A stretch of DNA of 45,999 bases, taken from an uncultured Prevotella sp. GTDB taxonomy: Bacteria > Bacteroidota > Bacteroidia > Bacteroidales > Bacteroidaceae. Under the pieces are notes generated by a model, which worked only from the letters and a program-made list of their open reading frames with translations, did no database searches and had not been told where the DNA came from. Of the stretch, positions 1-9,023 are shown piece by piece (position 1 is the stretch's first letter; every line of letters begins with the position of its first letter). The DNA is taken from the NCBI GenBank assembly GCA_900318395.1, contig ONKL01000038.1, forward strand, positions 1 to 45,999, read 5' to 3'. Position numbers and translations under genes: made by a program.

Positions 1-124
1 CCGACAGTTGCACCGAAGCTATCCCAAGGCCCTCATCGTAGGTCATCACGACCTGAACCCGCAGAAGGCCTGTCCCTGCATCGACAACGTCGCCCGCGAG
101 TACGCCGACCTACAGCCTAAATAG
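1..124 (+). CDS. C-terminal end of N-acetylmuramoyl-L-alanine amidase (partial)
   Basis: Only the last 40 codons are present, read in the frame starting at base 2 and ending at TAG 122-124. The peptide has a GHHDLNP segment followed by KACPC. In zinc amidases of the T7-lysozyme/Amidase_2 type the late histidine and the cysteine of such a pair are zinc ligands, so I read this as the end of a peptidoglycan-cleaving amidase (MurNAc-L-Ala bond). The 5' part lies outside the window, so any signal peptide cannot be judged. It ends at its own terminator and lies just upstream of a spike cassette with a separate promoter. It may be a phage-like endolysin, a cell-wall enzyme or an injection-system lysozyme; the sequence here does not decide. 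Confidence 0.7.
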   Translation, partial: RQLHRSYPKALIVGHHDLNPQKACPCIDNVAREYADLQPK

Positions 125-162
125 AATCATCCCCGCCAGACCACTGGCAGGGATGATTGTTT
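125..162 (+). terminator. Hairpin terminator after the amidase
   Basis: Arms AATCATCCC (125-133) and GGGATGATT (150-158) pair perfectly and the inner CGCCA/TGGCA adds more pairs, followed by a short T run. Nearly the same arms recur at 7468-7500. Confidence 0.75.
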
Positions 163-208
163 CAAACCCCAAAAAAGCACACACAAACGTTAATAATCAC
201 GCCATTGT

Positions 209-240
209 TTTGGCGGTATCGAGAAATATTAGTAATTTTG
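209..240 (+). promoter_or_regulatory. Promoter of the spike cassette
   Basis: The -7 box TAATTTTG is at 233-240 and the -33 box TTTG at 209-212, with 20 nt between, matching the Bacteroidota housekeeping sigma consensus. Transcription would start near 245, giving a leader of about 40 nt. The cassette therefore has its own promoter, separate from the amidase. Confidence 0.75.
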
Positions 241-283
241 CGCCGAACTTTAACATTAAACATTCTTTCTTTAGATTATATCC

Positions 284-3200
284 ATGTCAGATCAAACTAC
301 AGGAACAACGATGCCAGATGTGAAAAATGCCACCTACGTCTTCAGAATGACGTTTGGCAACACGATTTCCAGTCCTGGTAAGCAACTGCAAGAGCTGGTG
401 CTCGAGCAGGATGCCGAAAAGAGAGTAACAGCAGACAAAAGCGTGAACAAAGAGACTTACAGCATCACACTCCGTGGCGTGAAGGTAAACAAGAAGATTT
501 ACCAGCCCAATGAGATTGATGCAGAGTTGGACTTCATGGAGGTGGGAAACGACGGCATTACGTTGAAAGTGCCGTCCATCCAAGCCGTGACCGACCTGTT
601 GCTGAAACGACAAGTGACGGTGGATTTCCTGCACGTCAGCAAGGCCGTCGATGACTCATCCAAGACCGTGTATGGCATGAAGCACAACGTGGGCAAGAAC
701 TACTACGTCTACGAGGTGAATCCGCAGCTGAAGCGTGACACGACCGGCAGTAAACTGTACGTGAAACTCAGCATCTTCAGTATGGACAAACTGATGACGA
801 TCGACAAGTACAGCAAGGCCTATGTGGCCAAGAAGCTGGGTTCGGGTATCCTGGAGCGCGAGAAAATGTCGTTTGGCAAGCAGGCCGACGACGTCAATGC
901 CCTGATAAGCACCAACATCAAGGGCATGCAGAATCTGAGATATGATGAAGACATCATCATTAACAACGAGACTGTTTCTGTGCCATCTGAGTTTATCCAC
1001 CCCTATCTGGTACAGTATAACGAGACGTTCTACGACCTGCTGGTGCGCACGACGAACCGCTGCGGTGAGTTCCTTTTCTTTGAGGACGGGCAGCTGACCA
1101 TCGGTCTGCCTCATATCAAGGAGGAAGCTGTCACGATCAGCGACTTCGAGTCGGTAACTTTCCAGAGCATCACGCCTGGACCACTGCTCATTGAAGACTA
1201 TGTCCGCGACAGTGCGAAAGAGGTCGACAAGAATGGCAAGGTGAGCATGGGAGAACTGAACCACTCCGTCGTTGATAAAAACGATAAGGGCTATCCAAAC
1301 GACATCTTCCCTGACACACCGAAATATAACTCGGAGCTGGCGACCGACGAATATTTCGTCCCGCTCTACAAGGGCAAATTCACCAATCTGCTTCGCGAGA
1401 TGTGCCTGAACGGCGGTGCCGACAAGGCTACCATCTTCAAGGTGATGCAGGTGATGAAGTCGACACTGGCCAGTTCTCAAGGAACCGACAACAGCCTGAA
1501 GGGAGCCCTCACGGGTCTAGGGGTAAATCTGCTTGCAAGCAACAGCGTCAGTGAGGTCGGCATGGTATTATTCTCGGCCTCGGCCATGATCGACAAGAAC
1601 AAAAAACAGAAGGCCGCCTTCTTCGATGTCCTTGAGGGTGTTGAAGAGCAGGTCAAGAACGATTGCGTCGTCCAGTTCGGTACGTACGACACAAAAGGCT
1701 GGACCACGCTGGACTACTATCATGACATCCGCCAGCATGAAGAGGCCCAGCAGAGCAAGATCATCTGCATCAGTTTGGGCACCTACTACCAACCACTAAG
1801 GCTGGGACAGAAGATCAAGGTGGAAGGACAGCCACAGGAGTATATCGTCATACAGATTCTGCAGCAGTCGGAGCAGGCGTGGAGCCGCGACTACGACACC
1901 TACGGCAACACCGCCTCAGACAAGTTCTCCGGCTCGCGTTCGCTAAAAGTCTATGCCATCCCCGCCTATACCGAGCAGGAAGAAGGAGAAACGCAGGCAA
2001 AGACCAAATACATCCCGCCAATACAGCCCGTATCAGCAATCCGCAAAGCCGGTCCACAGACCGCCTTCATCGTAGCAAGCAACGACCCGAAGTTCCAGGG
2101 CCGTGTGCGCATTGCTTATCCCTGGCAGTCAGTGGGCAATCTGAAAAAGCGCCAAGCTGAGGATGCCCAACAACAGCTGGACGAAGCCAAGCAAGACGTG
2201 GAGAATCAGATTCAACTGACAGCCGAGCAACTGAAGAATGTGAATCTATTCAAGCGACTGGCAGACAACCTCCTGGCCTATCTGAGAATGACGGAGGAAG
2301 GGCGTAAAACAGAGAAAGAGCGGTTAGAGAAAGAAAAGGCGGATTATCAGGACAAAATTTCAACGGCTGAAGGGAAAATGACTGCCCTCCAAGACGAATG
2401 GAACAAGACGAAGAATCTGATGCTCTCATACGTCAATGAGGATCAGGCAGAAGACCGCGCACAAGCAGAAGCGAAACTGGTGGCTATTGAGTCCGAAATG
2501 GAGCAGGAGAAGCAAGAGCTTGACGACTTGAAAGAGAAGCTGGCAGAAGTCGAGAGACAGCTTGAGCTCTATGATGAGGCCGTGGAGAACGAGAAAGAGC
2601 AGAAAGAGCTTTATTCACACTATAGCCCAGAGATAAATCGGACGTACCTCGAGATCTATCAAGACTATGAGGATGCCAGCAAGGGCTATCAGGTATCACT
2701 GAAAAAGCAAGACGAGAAAGAGAAGGCCCTGGAAAAACAGCAGAAAGCGGCCGATGCCGCCTATGCGAATCTCCAAGCCGAAATCGAAGGTTTGGCATCG
2801 CCATGGATACGCGTCTCTACACCGATGGCTACCGACGGCGGTGGATTCCACTTCAAGTTCAGAAAAGGCGACGAGGTGCTCGTGAACTACGACAACGACA
2901 ACATTGAGCGTCCTTACGTGGTGGGCAGCCTCTTCTCGAAGAACGTGCTCGAACCGAAGGAGAACCTGAACCGCTATATGAGCAACGTATTCCAATATGG
3001 CGACGACCTGACGACCTCGTTCATGTCGCCTAACGGTCATCATATCACCTTTACCGACCCCGACAATGGCATGAAGTTCATTGCGGGTCTCAATCCCGGT
3101 ACTGGCTACCTGCACACTTTTGGTGCCGTAAAGAATACGCTCCCCGACGTCAAGGATGCGAAGGATCTGACGGGTGGCGTGCATATCGGCGACCGTTACG

Positions 3201-4714
3201 GACTGTACGAGATCGAGATGAAGTCGCACAGTCGAGAGATCAAGATCAACTCACCATTAGGACAAATCAAGCTGAATGCCTTTACAGGTATCACCATCAA
3301 TGCGCCGAATGGCGACATCAACTTGGTAGGCCAGAATGTAAGTATCAAGGCTGGCAACAAACTGGAACTCATTTCCGGAACGAACATACTGCCACCTGAC
3401 ATCGGTAGCCCCGAGATGCACTGGAGCCAATTATGGAGCAAGTCGAAGCCAACCGACAAGTGGTACGAGCAGGTCGGCCGTTGGTTTACGAAGCCAGCCC
3501 ACGCAGTGGGGCACTACGTTATTCTGCCTAGTGCAACCGCAGGAGCAGCCGTAGGGGCCAACAAGGTGCCGCTGGCCGACATGACGTTCTTCCGCTGCTT
3601 GCTGCAGACATTCATGCGCCCTCTCGACGGTACGATGCTGATCAAGTCGAAGAAGTACATGCTGCTGGAGGCTGGCGGCGGTAACGCCCAGGTGAATCCC
3701 ACCCGCTATAACAAAAAGAAAAGTGACAAGAAGACACTGGCCATCGATATTAACAAGAAACTGATCGAAAGCGTCACGGTAATCAATACACGCTTGGATA
3801 ATTTCTTCAAGGATTATGATGATAAGTACAAGGCAATGAGTGAAGCCAAGAGCAAATACACTAACTATGCCAAAACTTATCTCAATAACGACACGGATCC
3901 GAATATCCTAGAAAAAGCCTACGCAGCCAATTTCAATCTTGTGGAAATCACGCCAGATCTGTATGAAGGGAAAATAGCTAATTCTCAAGTCTCAATGAAA
4001 ACGCTTATTGATTACGCTAAGGTATACGCCTCCACAACTTACGATTTGTGCAAGCATATCAACACGTACACATCACTTTTTGACAATTTGAATAATACCC
4101 AAGTAGGTAATATCCTAACCGCCACTTTCGAAAGCCTCCGTGATGAACTGTCGGACCAGTGGAACGAAAAGTACGGCCTGAACGGCACACCCAACGACGA
4201 TTTTGGCGCTCTTGCAACGCCCGAAGTCCCCTCAGCCACTGACCGTACCATCTTCAAGCGCAAGATGGTGGCCACGTTCCTGCTGAATCTGGCGAAGAAC
4301 GAAGAAACCAAGGACTACTTCGCTTTCAAGTTCAAGGAGAGTGACATCAATTACAAGAACCTGAAACAGGACTACTATTGGAAGCGTTTCATCCAGAACA
4401 CCAACCGAGGTGTCGACTGGGAAGGCAAATGGTATAAGAATATTGGGGCTGCTTTCGTTAACCACTTTGCACAGAACAACTTCCTCGCTTCAACCCTGGA
4501 ATCGTTCTTAAGCACATGGAAGGCACAACTGAAGCCAGATAAATGGCAGTTGGACGTATGGAGCGATGAAAAGGGGCAGATACTCATGTCGGACCATGAG
4601 GATGTAACTGTCCACATCGACTCGGAAAGCGGCCAGCCCACACTGGAGGTAGATAAGGATGCGAACAAGTACAGTGAGCAGCGCTTTATGAAACTGCTGA
4701 TGAGTATCAAGTAA
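284..4714 (+). CDS. VgrG-like spike protein of a contractile injection system, with coiled-coil inserted in the gp5 OB-fold
   Basis: A 1476-residue protein without signal peptide. Residues 1 to about 585 look like the gp27-like half of VgrG, including a YNETFYDLLVRTTNRCGEF segment. The gp5-type OB-fold begins near 590 with GRVRIAYPW and resumes near 839 with SPWIRVSTP, then KGDEVLVNYDND and RPYVVGSLF (to about 887). Between these halves lie about 215 residues of charged Q/E/K-rich coiled coil (about 620-832), where ordinary family members have a short loop. Residues 983-1036 are short beta repeats (INSPLGQIKLNAF, INAPNGDINL) like the triple-stranded needle below gp5. Residues 1037-1476 are largely helical, unrecognised, and close with another short beta stretch (GQILMSDHEDVTVHI). 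The expected role is the trimeric tip of a T6SS or Bacteroidales-type injection apparatus. No sheath, tube or TssB/C gene is in the window, so the parent machine is inferred. The gene is 15 nt upstream of its partner. Confidence 0.75.
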   Translation: MSDQTTGTTMPDVKNATYVFRMTFGNTISSPGKQLQELVLEQDAEKRVTADKSVNKETYSITLRGVKVNKKIYQPNEIDAELDFMEVGNDGITLKVPSIQAVTDLLLKRQVTVDFLHVSKAVDDSSKTVYGMKHNVGKNYYVYEVNPQLKRDTTGSKLYVKLSIFSMDKLMTIDKYSKAYVAKKLGSGILEREKMSFGKQADDVNALISTNIKGMQNLRYDEDIIINNETVSVPSEFIHPYLVQYNETFYDLLVRTTNRCGEFLFFEDGQLTIGLPHIKEEAVTISDFESVTFQSITPGPLLIEDYVRDSAKEVDKNGKVSMGELNHSVVDKNDKGYPNDIFPDTPKYNSELATDEYFVPLYKGKFTNLLREMCLNGGADKATIFKVMQVMKSTLASSQGTDNSLKGALTGLGVNLLASNSVSEVGMVLFSASAMIDKNKKQKAAFFDVLEGVEEQVKNDCVVQFGTYDTKGWTTLDYYHDIRQHEEAQQSKIICISLGTYYQPLRLGQKIKVEGQPQEYIVIQILQQSEQAWSRDYDTYGNTASDKFSGSRSLKVYAIPAYTEQEEGETQAKTKYIPPIQPVSAIRKAGPQTAFIVASNDPKFQGRVRIAYPWQSVGNLKKRQAEDAQQQLDEAKQDVENQIQLTAEQLKNVNLFKRLADNLLAYLRMTEEGRKTEKERLEKEKADYQDKISTAEGKMTALQDEWNKTKNLMLSYVNEDQAEDRAQAEAKLVAIESEMEQEKQELDDLKEKLAEVERQLELYDEAVENEKEQKELYSHYSPEINRTYLEIYQDYEDASKGYQVSLKKQDEKEKALEKQQKAADAAYANLQAEIEGLASPWIRVSTPMATDGGGFHFKFRKGDEVLVNYDNDNIERPYVVGSLFSKNVLEPKENLNRYMSNVFQYGDDLTTSFMSPNGHHITFTDPDNGMKFIAGLNPGTGYLHTFGAVKNTLPDVKDAKDLTGGVHIGDRYGLYEIEMKSHSREIKINSPLGQIKLNAFTGITINAPNGDINLVGQNVSIKAGNKLELISGTNILPPDIGSPEMHWSQLWSKSKPTDKWYEQVGRWFTKPAHAVGHYVILPSATAGAAVGANKVPLADMTFFRCLLQTFMRPLDGTMLIKSKKYMLLEAGGGNAQVNPTRYNKKKSDKKTLAIDINKKLIESVTVINTRLDNFFKDYDDKYKAMSEAKSKYTNYAKTYLNNDTDPNILEKAYAANFNLVEITPDLYEGKIANSQVSMKTLIDYAKVYASTTYDLCKHINTYTSLFDNLNNTQVGNILTATFESLRDELSDQWNEKYGLNGTPNDDFGALATPEVPSATDRTIFKRKMVATFLLNLAKNEETKDYFAFKFKESDINYKNLKQDYYWKRFIQNTNRGVDWEGKWYKNIGAAFVNHFAQNNFLASTLESFLSTWKAQLKPDKWQLDVWSDEKGQILMSDHEDVTVHIDSESGQPTLEVDKDANKYSEQRFMKLLMSIK

Positions 4715-4729
4715 AAAGAAACAACGCGT

Positions 4730-6715
4730 ATGGACTACATATTCGAAGATTGGGAGAAAAAGATGTCGGCTTATGCTGACAGCGTGGAGAAAGACCTGGA
4801 AGAAGTCAGGAAGTGTAAGAACGATATCCTGAAGATCTCTGAGGAAATCGGCGATAAACTCCAAAGAGGGCACTATATCCACGACGACGACCGCATCATC
4901 ATCTCTGCGCCAGAGGTGATAATCGGCCACGTAGATCAGAACGGCATATTGCTGGGTGGCAAATCGGCCATCATCGTCAGGGGTACCCAGGTGGGGCTGC
5001 AAGCCTCAGGCGAGGGCGGAACCGTAGAGACACAGGCTACGAACATCCGACAGATAGCCGAGGATCCTGGTGTTGACGGGCGTGAACACGTCGTCAACAC
5101 TGCCTCATCCATGGTGAGTCAGGCCCGCACCATCGTCATTCAGGGTGAGGATGCCGATGGCATGTTCGCTGCTCCGACATCGCCCAACAGCAACTGCGGT
5201 GTGTTTATCCGTTCCGATCAGCACATAGACATCAGCGCTGCCCGTGAAGCAGAGACCCGCGAGGCATACCTCGACAATATGATCAAGGCCCTTGAGAGTC
5301 AGAAAGACAGTCTGAAAGAGCAGGCTGCCGACCACAAGGATGCCTTCAAGCAGATGCAGGAAGAGGTGGAGGGCCTGCTCAAGGAGAAGGAGGAAACACT
5401 GACTGACGAAGACAGCATCCTGGAGAATTTCGACGATATCAACTCGCTGAACACCTTTATCGATGAAGCCTCGATGGCTCTGGCTGAAGAGACATCGAGC
5501 TATGCCGCCGTACTCTCGCTGCTGGCTGAGACAAACCGACAGCTGAAGTGCCTGAAGAAAGAAAAGGAGGAGATCAAGAAAGGCGATGAGTATAAGAACA
5601 ACACGACGGGAGCCGCTGTAGCTATCACAGGCGAGGCCATCAGTCTCGTTTCGGCAGACGGCGAGGGCAACCTGCGTGACAACCTAGAATCGGGCATCAC
5701 GATGAAGGCCAACACAATCGGCATCGCCTCTGTAGAGGCCGACGGCCAGTTGAAGAAGGAAGGCAAGGTGAGCATCACGGCGAAGAACATCGACGTAGCT
5801 ACAGCCGGTGAGGCCGGTCAGGAGTATGAGGATGGCGAGCTGAAGACCGCCACCTATGAGGCAGAGGGCGACTTCACGCTGCGCTCGAAGAACATCACCA
5901 TCGAGGCTGCCGACTATGAGGTGGCCGAGAAGAAGCGCAAAGAGAAGCAACTGACCGCCGACAGCAAGATCAAGCTCAGGGCAAAGACCATCGAAGTCTC
6001 GACCGAAGGTTCGAAGGATATCGAGGTCGACGACGAGGGCAAACTCACGAAAGCCACCTACACGTCAGAAGGCGACCTCATCGTGCGCTCGAAGACCGTC
6101 ACCGTGGAGAGCAACGACCGCAACGTGGAGAACGGCGAGGCCAAGGAGACGGCGCTCACAGCAGACAGCAAGTTCAGCGTCAGGGCCGAGAAGATGGAAC
6201 TCGCAGCCACCGACACCGAAGGCAAGGCTACAGGCAGCGTGAACATCAATGCCAAGGCCGTCAGCGTGAAGTCGATGGACGTGGAGAAGGAGAAACGGAC
6301 AGACGACAAGCTGGCCGAGGGCAGCACGATGACACTCGTATCGGAGAAACTGTACATCGGCTCGAAGTCGAAAGACATCAAGAGCAAGCTGCTACAGGCC
6401 CAGAGCGAGGAGATCGGCCTCTTTGCCGACAAGACGTTCGAAGCCCAGCAGGGCGAGGCCAAGGCCGTGGTACAGCTGGCCGACGGCAAGACGGCCCTGG
6501 GCGGCGACAAGACCGACATCTACGGCGACACGACCATCAATGCCAAAGCCGAGGTCAAAGGCGAGATCAAGACACCGAAGGCTACCATCGACAACATCGA
6601 GGCCAAGACCTCGTTCAAGTCGCCCAACATCTCCGACGGCATGGCAGTGGGCGCTGGCGGCAGTGGAGGCAGCGTGAGTGCGAAGATGAAGGCCGAAGAC
6701 GCCCCCAAGGAGTAA
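4730..6715 (+). CDS. Coiled-coil / beta-repeat spike-associated protein
   Basis: A 661-residue protein with no signal peptide or membrane segment. It opens with a short coiled coil (1-45), then beta strands with the flavour of VgrG needle repeats (RIIISAPEVIIGHV, TIVIQGED). A second coiled coil spans about 172-287. From about 290 to 640 it is made of alternating short beta strands: ITMKANTIGI, VSITAKNIDV, FTLRSKNITIEA, IKLRAKTIEVST, LIVRSKTVTVES, FSVRAEKMEL and so on. Residues 379-446 and 447-514 are a 68-residue tandem duplication (204 bp offset, 5864-6067 and 6068-6271). The tail is Gly/Ser-rich and charged. The repeats suggest a trimeric beta-helix that docks with, or extends, the upstream spike protein, but no PAAR motif or enzyme motif is seen. 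It could also be a carrier for an effector. Function is inferred only from repeat style and gene order. Confidence 0.55.
   Translation: MDYIFEDWEKKMSAYADSVEKDLEEVRKCKNDILKISEEIGDKLQRGHYIHDDDRIIISAPEVIIGHVDQNGILLGGKSAIIVRGTQVGLQASGEGGTVETQATNIRQIAEDPGVDGREHVVNTASSMVSQARTIVIQGEDADGMFAAPTSPNSNCGVFIRSDQHIDISAAREAETREAYLDNMIKALESQKDSLKEQAADHKDAFKQMQEEVEGLLKEKEETLTDEDSILENFDDINSLNTFIDEASMALAEETSSYAAVLSLLAETNRQLKCLKKEKEEIKKGDEYKNNTTGAAVAITGEAISLVSADGEGNLRDNLESGITMKANTIGIASVEADGQLKKEGKVSITAKNIDVATAGEAGQEYEDGELKTATYEAEGDFTLRSKNITIEAADYEVAEKKRKEKQLTADSKIKLRAKTIEVSTEGSKDIEVDDEGKLTKATYTSEGDLIVRSKTVTVESNDRNVENGEAKETALTADSKFSVRAEKMELAATDTEGKATGSVNINAKAVSVKSMDVEKEKRTDDKLAEGSTMTLVSEKLYIGSKSKDIKSKLLQAQSEEIGLFADKTFEAQQGEAKAVVQLADGKTALGGDKTDIYGDTTINAKAEVKGEIKTPKATIDNIEAKTSFKSPNISDGMAVGAGGSGGSVSAKMKAEDAPKE
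5864..6271 (+). repeat. Two tandem 204-bp (68-codon) repeats inside the spike-associated gene
   Basis: The segments beginning EGDFTLRSK and EGDLIVRSK, each followed later by LTADSK, are offset by exactly 204 bp. The copies differ at many positions, so the duplication is not recent. Confidence 0.75.
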
Positions 6716-6754
6716 TTAGGAAAGAAATAAAAGAAGATAAACCGAAAAGAAGAT

Positions 6755-7462
6755 ATGGAACCAATCATCGAAGGACAAATCAGCAGTGCCGAGGAGAAAA
6801 TGACCAGTTATCTGCTGTTGCTCAGTTATCGCTATATGAACCTCTGTGTGAAGGCTGAAATGGGCGCATTGATGCCCGTCAGCATACTTACAACGACCGG
6901 ACCGAAAGATTTGGAGAATGTGGCCGATGTGGGGCTGCCCAATGAGTACCAGTTCGCCATCATTCCCAAGTCGCCTGACCTCCTGCAGAATATTATCCAT
7001 GGCATCTTCGATGCCCACCCGGAGTTCAAAATGGAAATCAAGGCGGGACAGGTGACGTATGTCGACAACGACCACATGCCTGATGCCATGGAATGGGACG
7101 GCCGTTACCTGCTCTACACGATGCCATCAGTAGACAAAAACAGGCGTGACCTGCTCAACGAGGCCGTTAAGAGCCTTCATAAAGAGTGTGTAGCTCGTCT
7201 GAACATGACGCAGGCAGAGAAGATCGCTTTTGCAGTAGGGTATCTCAAAGAAAAACCCGAAGACATACCTGAAGCGAAGGAGGTATTTGAGAGCCTGCAT
7301 GACGAGTACAAGATGAAGGCCGATGAAATCCTCCAGAATAAGCTCGACGAGATAGAGGAGGGCTACCAGCGCTATCTGGTTTACGAGGCTGATCAAGAAC
7401 AGAATGTAACCCCCGACTTCGACTACAGCCATGGCATGAGGCTGGATCAGGATCAGGAATAA
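6755..7462 (+). CDS. Unrecognised 235-residue protein of the spike cassette
   Basis: I do not recognise this family. It is a soluble, acidic, cysteine-poor protein. The first 130 residues mix short helices and strands, with a well-formed hydrophobic core (MTSYLLLLSYRYMNLCVKAEMG; EYQFAIIPKSPDLLQNIIHGIF). Residues from about 140 are helical and highly charged (AVKSLHKECVARL, KADEILQNKLDEIEEG). It follows the beta-repeat gene by 39 nt, is on the same strand and ends at a strong terminator, so it is the last gene of a three-gene transcription unit. Genes in this position next to VgrG-type proteins are often adaptors/chaperones or immunity-type partners. A chaperone role would fit the charged helical half, but this is inference from position alone. 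Confidence 0.6.
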   Translation: MEPIIEGQISSAEEKMTSYLLLLSYRYMNLCVKAEMGALMPVSILTTTGPKDLENVADVGLPNEYQFAIIPKSPDLLQNIIHGIFDAHPEFKMEIKAGQVTYVDNDHMPDAMEWDGRYLLYTMPSVDKNRRDLLNEAVKSLHKECVARLNMTQAEKIAFAVGYLKEKPEDIPEAKEVFESLHDEYKMKADEILQNKLDEIEEGYQRYLVYEADQEQNVTPDFDYSHGMRLDQDQE

Positions 7463-7467
7463 TCAAA

Positions 7468-7507
7468 CAATCATCCCCACCATGTTGGCGGGGATGATTG
7501 TTTTTTT
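7468..7507. terminator. Strong bidirectional hairpin terminator
   Basis: CAATCATCCCC (7468-7478) pairs perfectly with GGGGATGATTG (7490-7500), with inner CCA/TGG pairs, followed by seven T on the plus strand. On the minus strand it also sits just after the stop of the GH43 gene (7506), followed there by TTTGATT. Confidence 0.85.
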
Positions 7508-8966
7508 AATAGTGGCGGAAGTTCCACTTGGAATTATCGCTCTTGAAATCGTACTCGGCAAGGGTCGGTGTGGAGTCGCCTGCGGAGTAAAGGCAATACT
7601 TTGTATTAATGCCTTCGATACCCGGGATGGCCTTCGGCATGATGCGGAAGGTGCCATCGGTGAGCTGTTCGATGCGCCAGAGCTGTTCGTCGGCTCCTGT
7701 ATAGGCAGGAACGGTGGTCACCTCCTTATCGGCTGTAGCGGCGAGGGCGCGCTCAGTGCCTTCGATGGTGATCTTGAAGTAAGGATTGCTGAGATAGCCA
7801 CCTGCCTCGTTGACGGGGGTAATGGTCCAGCGCTGGTGAGGACGGAACATATAATCGCCGATACGGGCGGGAATATCACCCTGAGGCCAAGTGCCTTTCA
7901 CCTCGTCTAAAGTCTGGCTGGCAATGGGCTTGGCAGGCTGCTGCATCTGCTCACGGTTGAACCATCCCTGACGTTCCTGCTTGATGCGGACGAAATCGAC
8001 AGCGAGTTCTAGGGCATAGCCGCGACGCTCACTCAGAATCGCCAGATTGCCACCCTTGAAGTTGTCGCCAACCACAGGCCAGCCATTCTTCCATACCAAC
8101 GGACGGACGGCAAGCGTAGAACGGCCACTCAGTTCGAAGTCGGCCTCCCAATGGAACGACATCACCTCGACGCCCTCGTCAATGATGTAACGCCCGAAGT
8201 GTCCGGCACCACAGGCGCGCTCCTCAGCTGCCACCACCATCTTGCCACCACCATGGAACATGTCGCGACCCACATTGTCGAGATACGGACCTTCTACACT
8301 CTTAGAACGGCCAACCACGATGTTATAGGTAGAGTTGACACCGTCGCAGCAGGTGCCGTGGGTACCAAGCAGGTAATACCAACCGTCGCGATACATCAAG
8401 TCGGAAGCCTCGCAGTCGATGGCAATGTCCTTCTCCTTATTACCCTTGACACGGAAACCAGTCTTGGGATCGAGCTCGATAAGACGGATGGTACCGAAAT
8501 ACGTGCCGTAGCTCACCCAGAGACGGCCAGTGGTAGGATCGAGCAAAAGGCCCGGGTCGATGGCATCCTGATCCTCCATACCATCGGAGTAACACACCTC
8601 GACAGCCTCACTCCACTTGAAGTCGGGCGACTTCGGGTCGAGTGTCTTGTTCCACATCGTCAGGATGCGGCCTGCATGACCACCTCCAAGGCCACCACCA
8701 GTGGCGCCATAGATACAGAGGTAACGGTCGCCGATCTTCAGGACGTCGGGGGCAGCACCGCCACCAGGACGGTCAGCGCCACTGTGCCAAGACCAGCCAT
8801 CGTCGCTAATGAGGCCACCTCCGCCAGTGCCGAAAGTATAATACTTACCATCGCACTCGGCCAGTGTCGAGGGGTCGTGGATATAAGGTTCACCAATCTG
8901 AGCCATGACAGGCGTCATGGTAATGTAAAAATTTAACAATGATATAATGAGAAATATACGTTTCAT
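7506..8966 (-). CDS. Secreted GH43 glycoside hydrolase (arabinanase-like) with C-terminal lectin-like domain
   Basis: A 486-residue protein with a Sec signal (about 1-22, cut after PVMA-Q). The five-bladed GH43 propeller is recognisable by the general base D31 (IHDPS), the pKa-modulating D137 (DAIDPG) and the acid E186 (DCEASDL). The strand GRSTLAVRPLVWKNGWPVV near residue 290 resembles endo- or exo-acting arabinan GH43 enzymes more than xylosidases. The last 115 residues (QLWRIEQLTDGTFRI ... YCLYSAGDS ... WNF) look like a ricin-B/CBM13-type lectin module. Inverting hydrolysis of arabinan or arabinoxylan side chains in the periplasm or outside is the expected role. It is 57 nt downstream of a second GH43 gene and shows no promoter of its own, so the two form an operon. 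The substrate is inferred. Confidence 0.85.
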   Translation of the reverse strand: MKRIFLIISLLNFYITMTPVMAQIGEPYIHDPSTLAECDGKYYTFGTGGGGLISDDGWSWHSGADRPGGGAAPDVLKIGDRYLCIYGATGGGLGGGHAGRILTMWNKTLDPKSPDFKWSEAVEVCYSDGMEDQDAIDPGLLLDPTTGRLWVSYGTYFGTIRLIELDPKTGFRVKGNKEKDIAIDCEASDLMYRDGWYYLLGTHGTCCDGVNSTYNIVVGRSKSVEGPYLDNVGRDMFHGGGKMVVAAEERACGAGHFGRYIIDEGVEVMSFHWEADFELSGRSTLAVRPLVWKNGWPVVGDNFKGGNLAILSERRGYALELAVDFVRIKQERQGWFNREQMQQPAKPIASQTLDEVKGTWPQGDIPARIGDYMFRPHQRWTITPVNEAGGYLSNPYFKITIEGTERALAATADKEVTTVPAYTGADEQLWRIEQLTDGTFRIMPKAIPGIEGINTKYCLYSAGDSTPTLAEYDFKSDNSKWNFRHY

Positions 8967-9023
8967 ATAGCGTCGAATTTTAATTGTTACATTATTGAAT
9001 TATTGAATTTTTACATTCTTACA

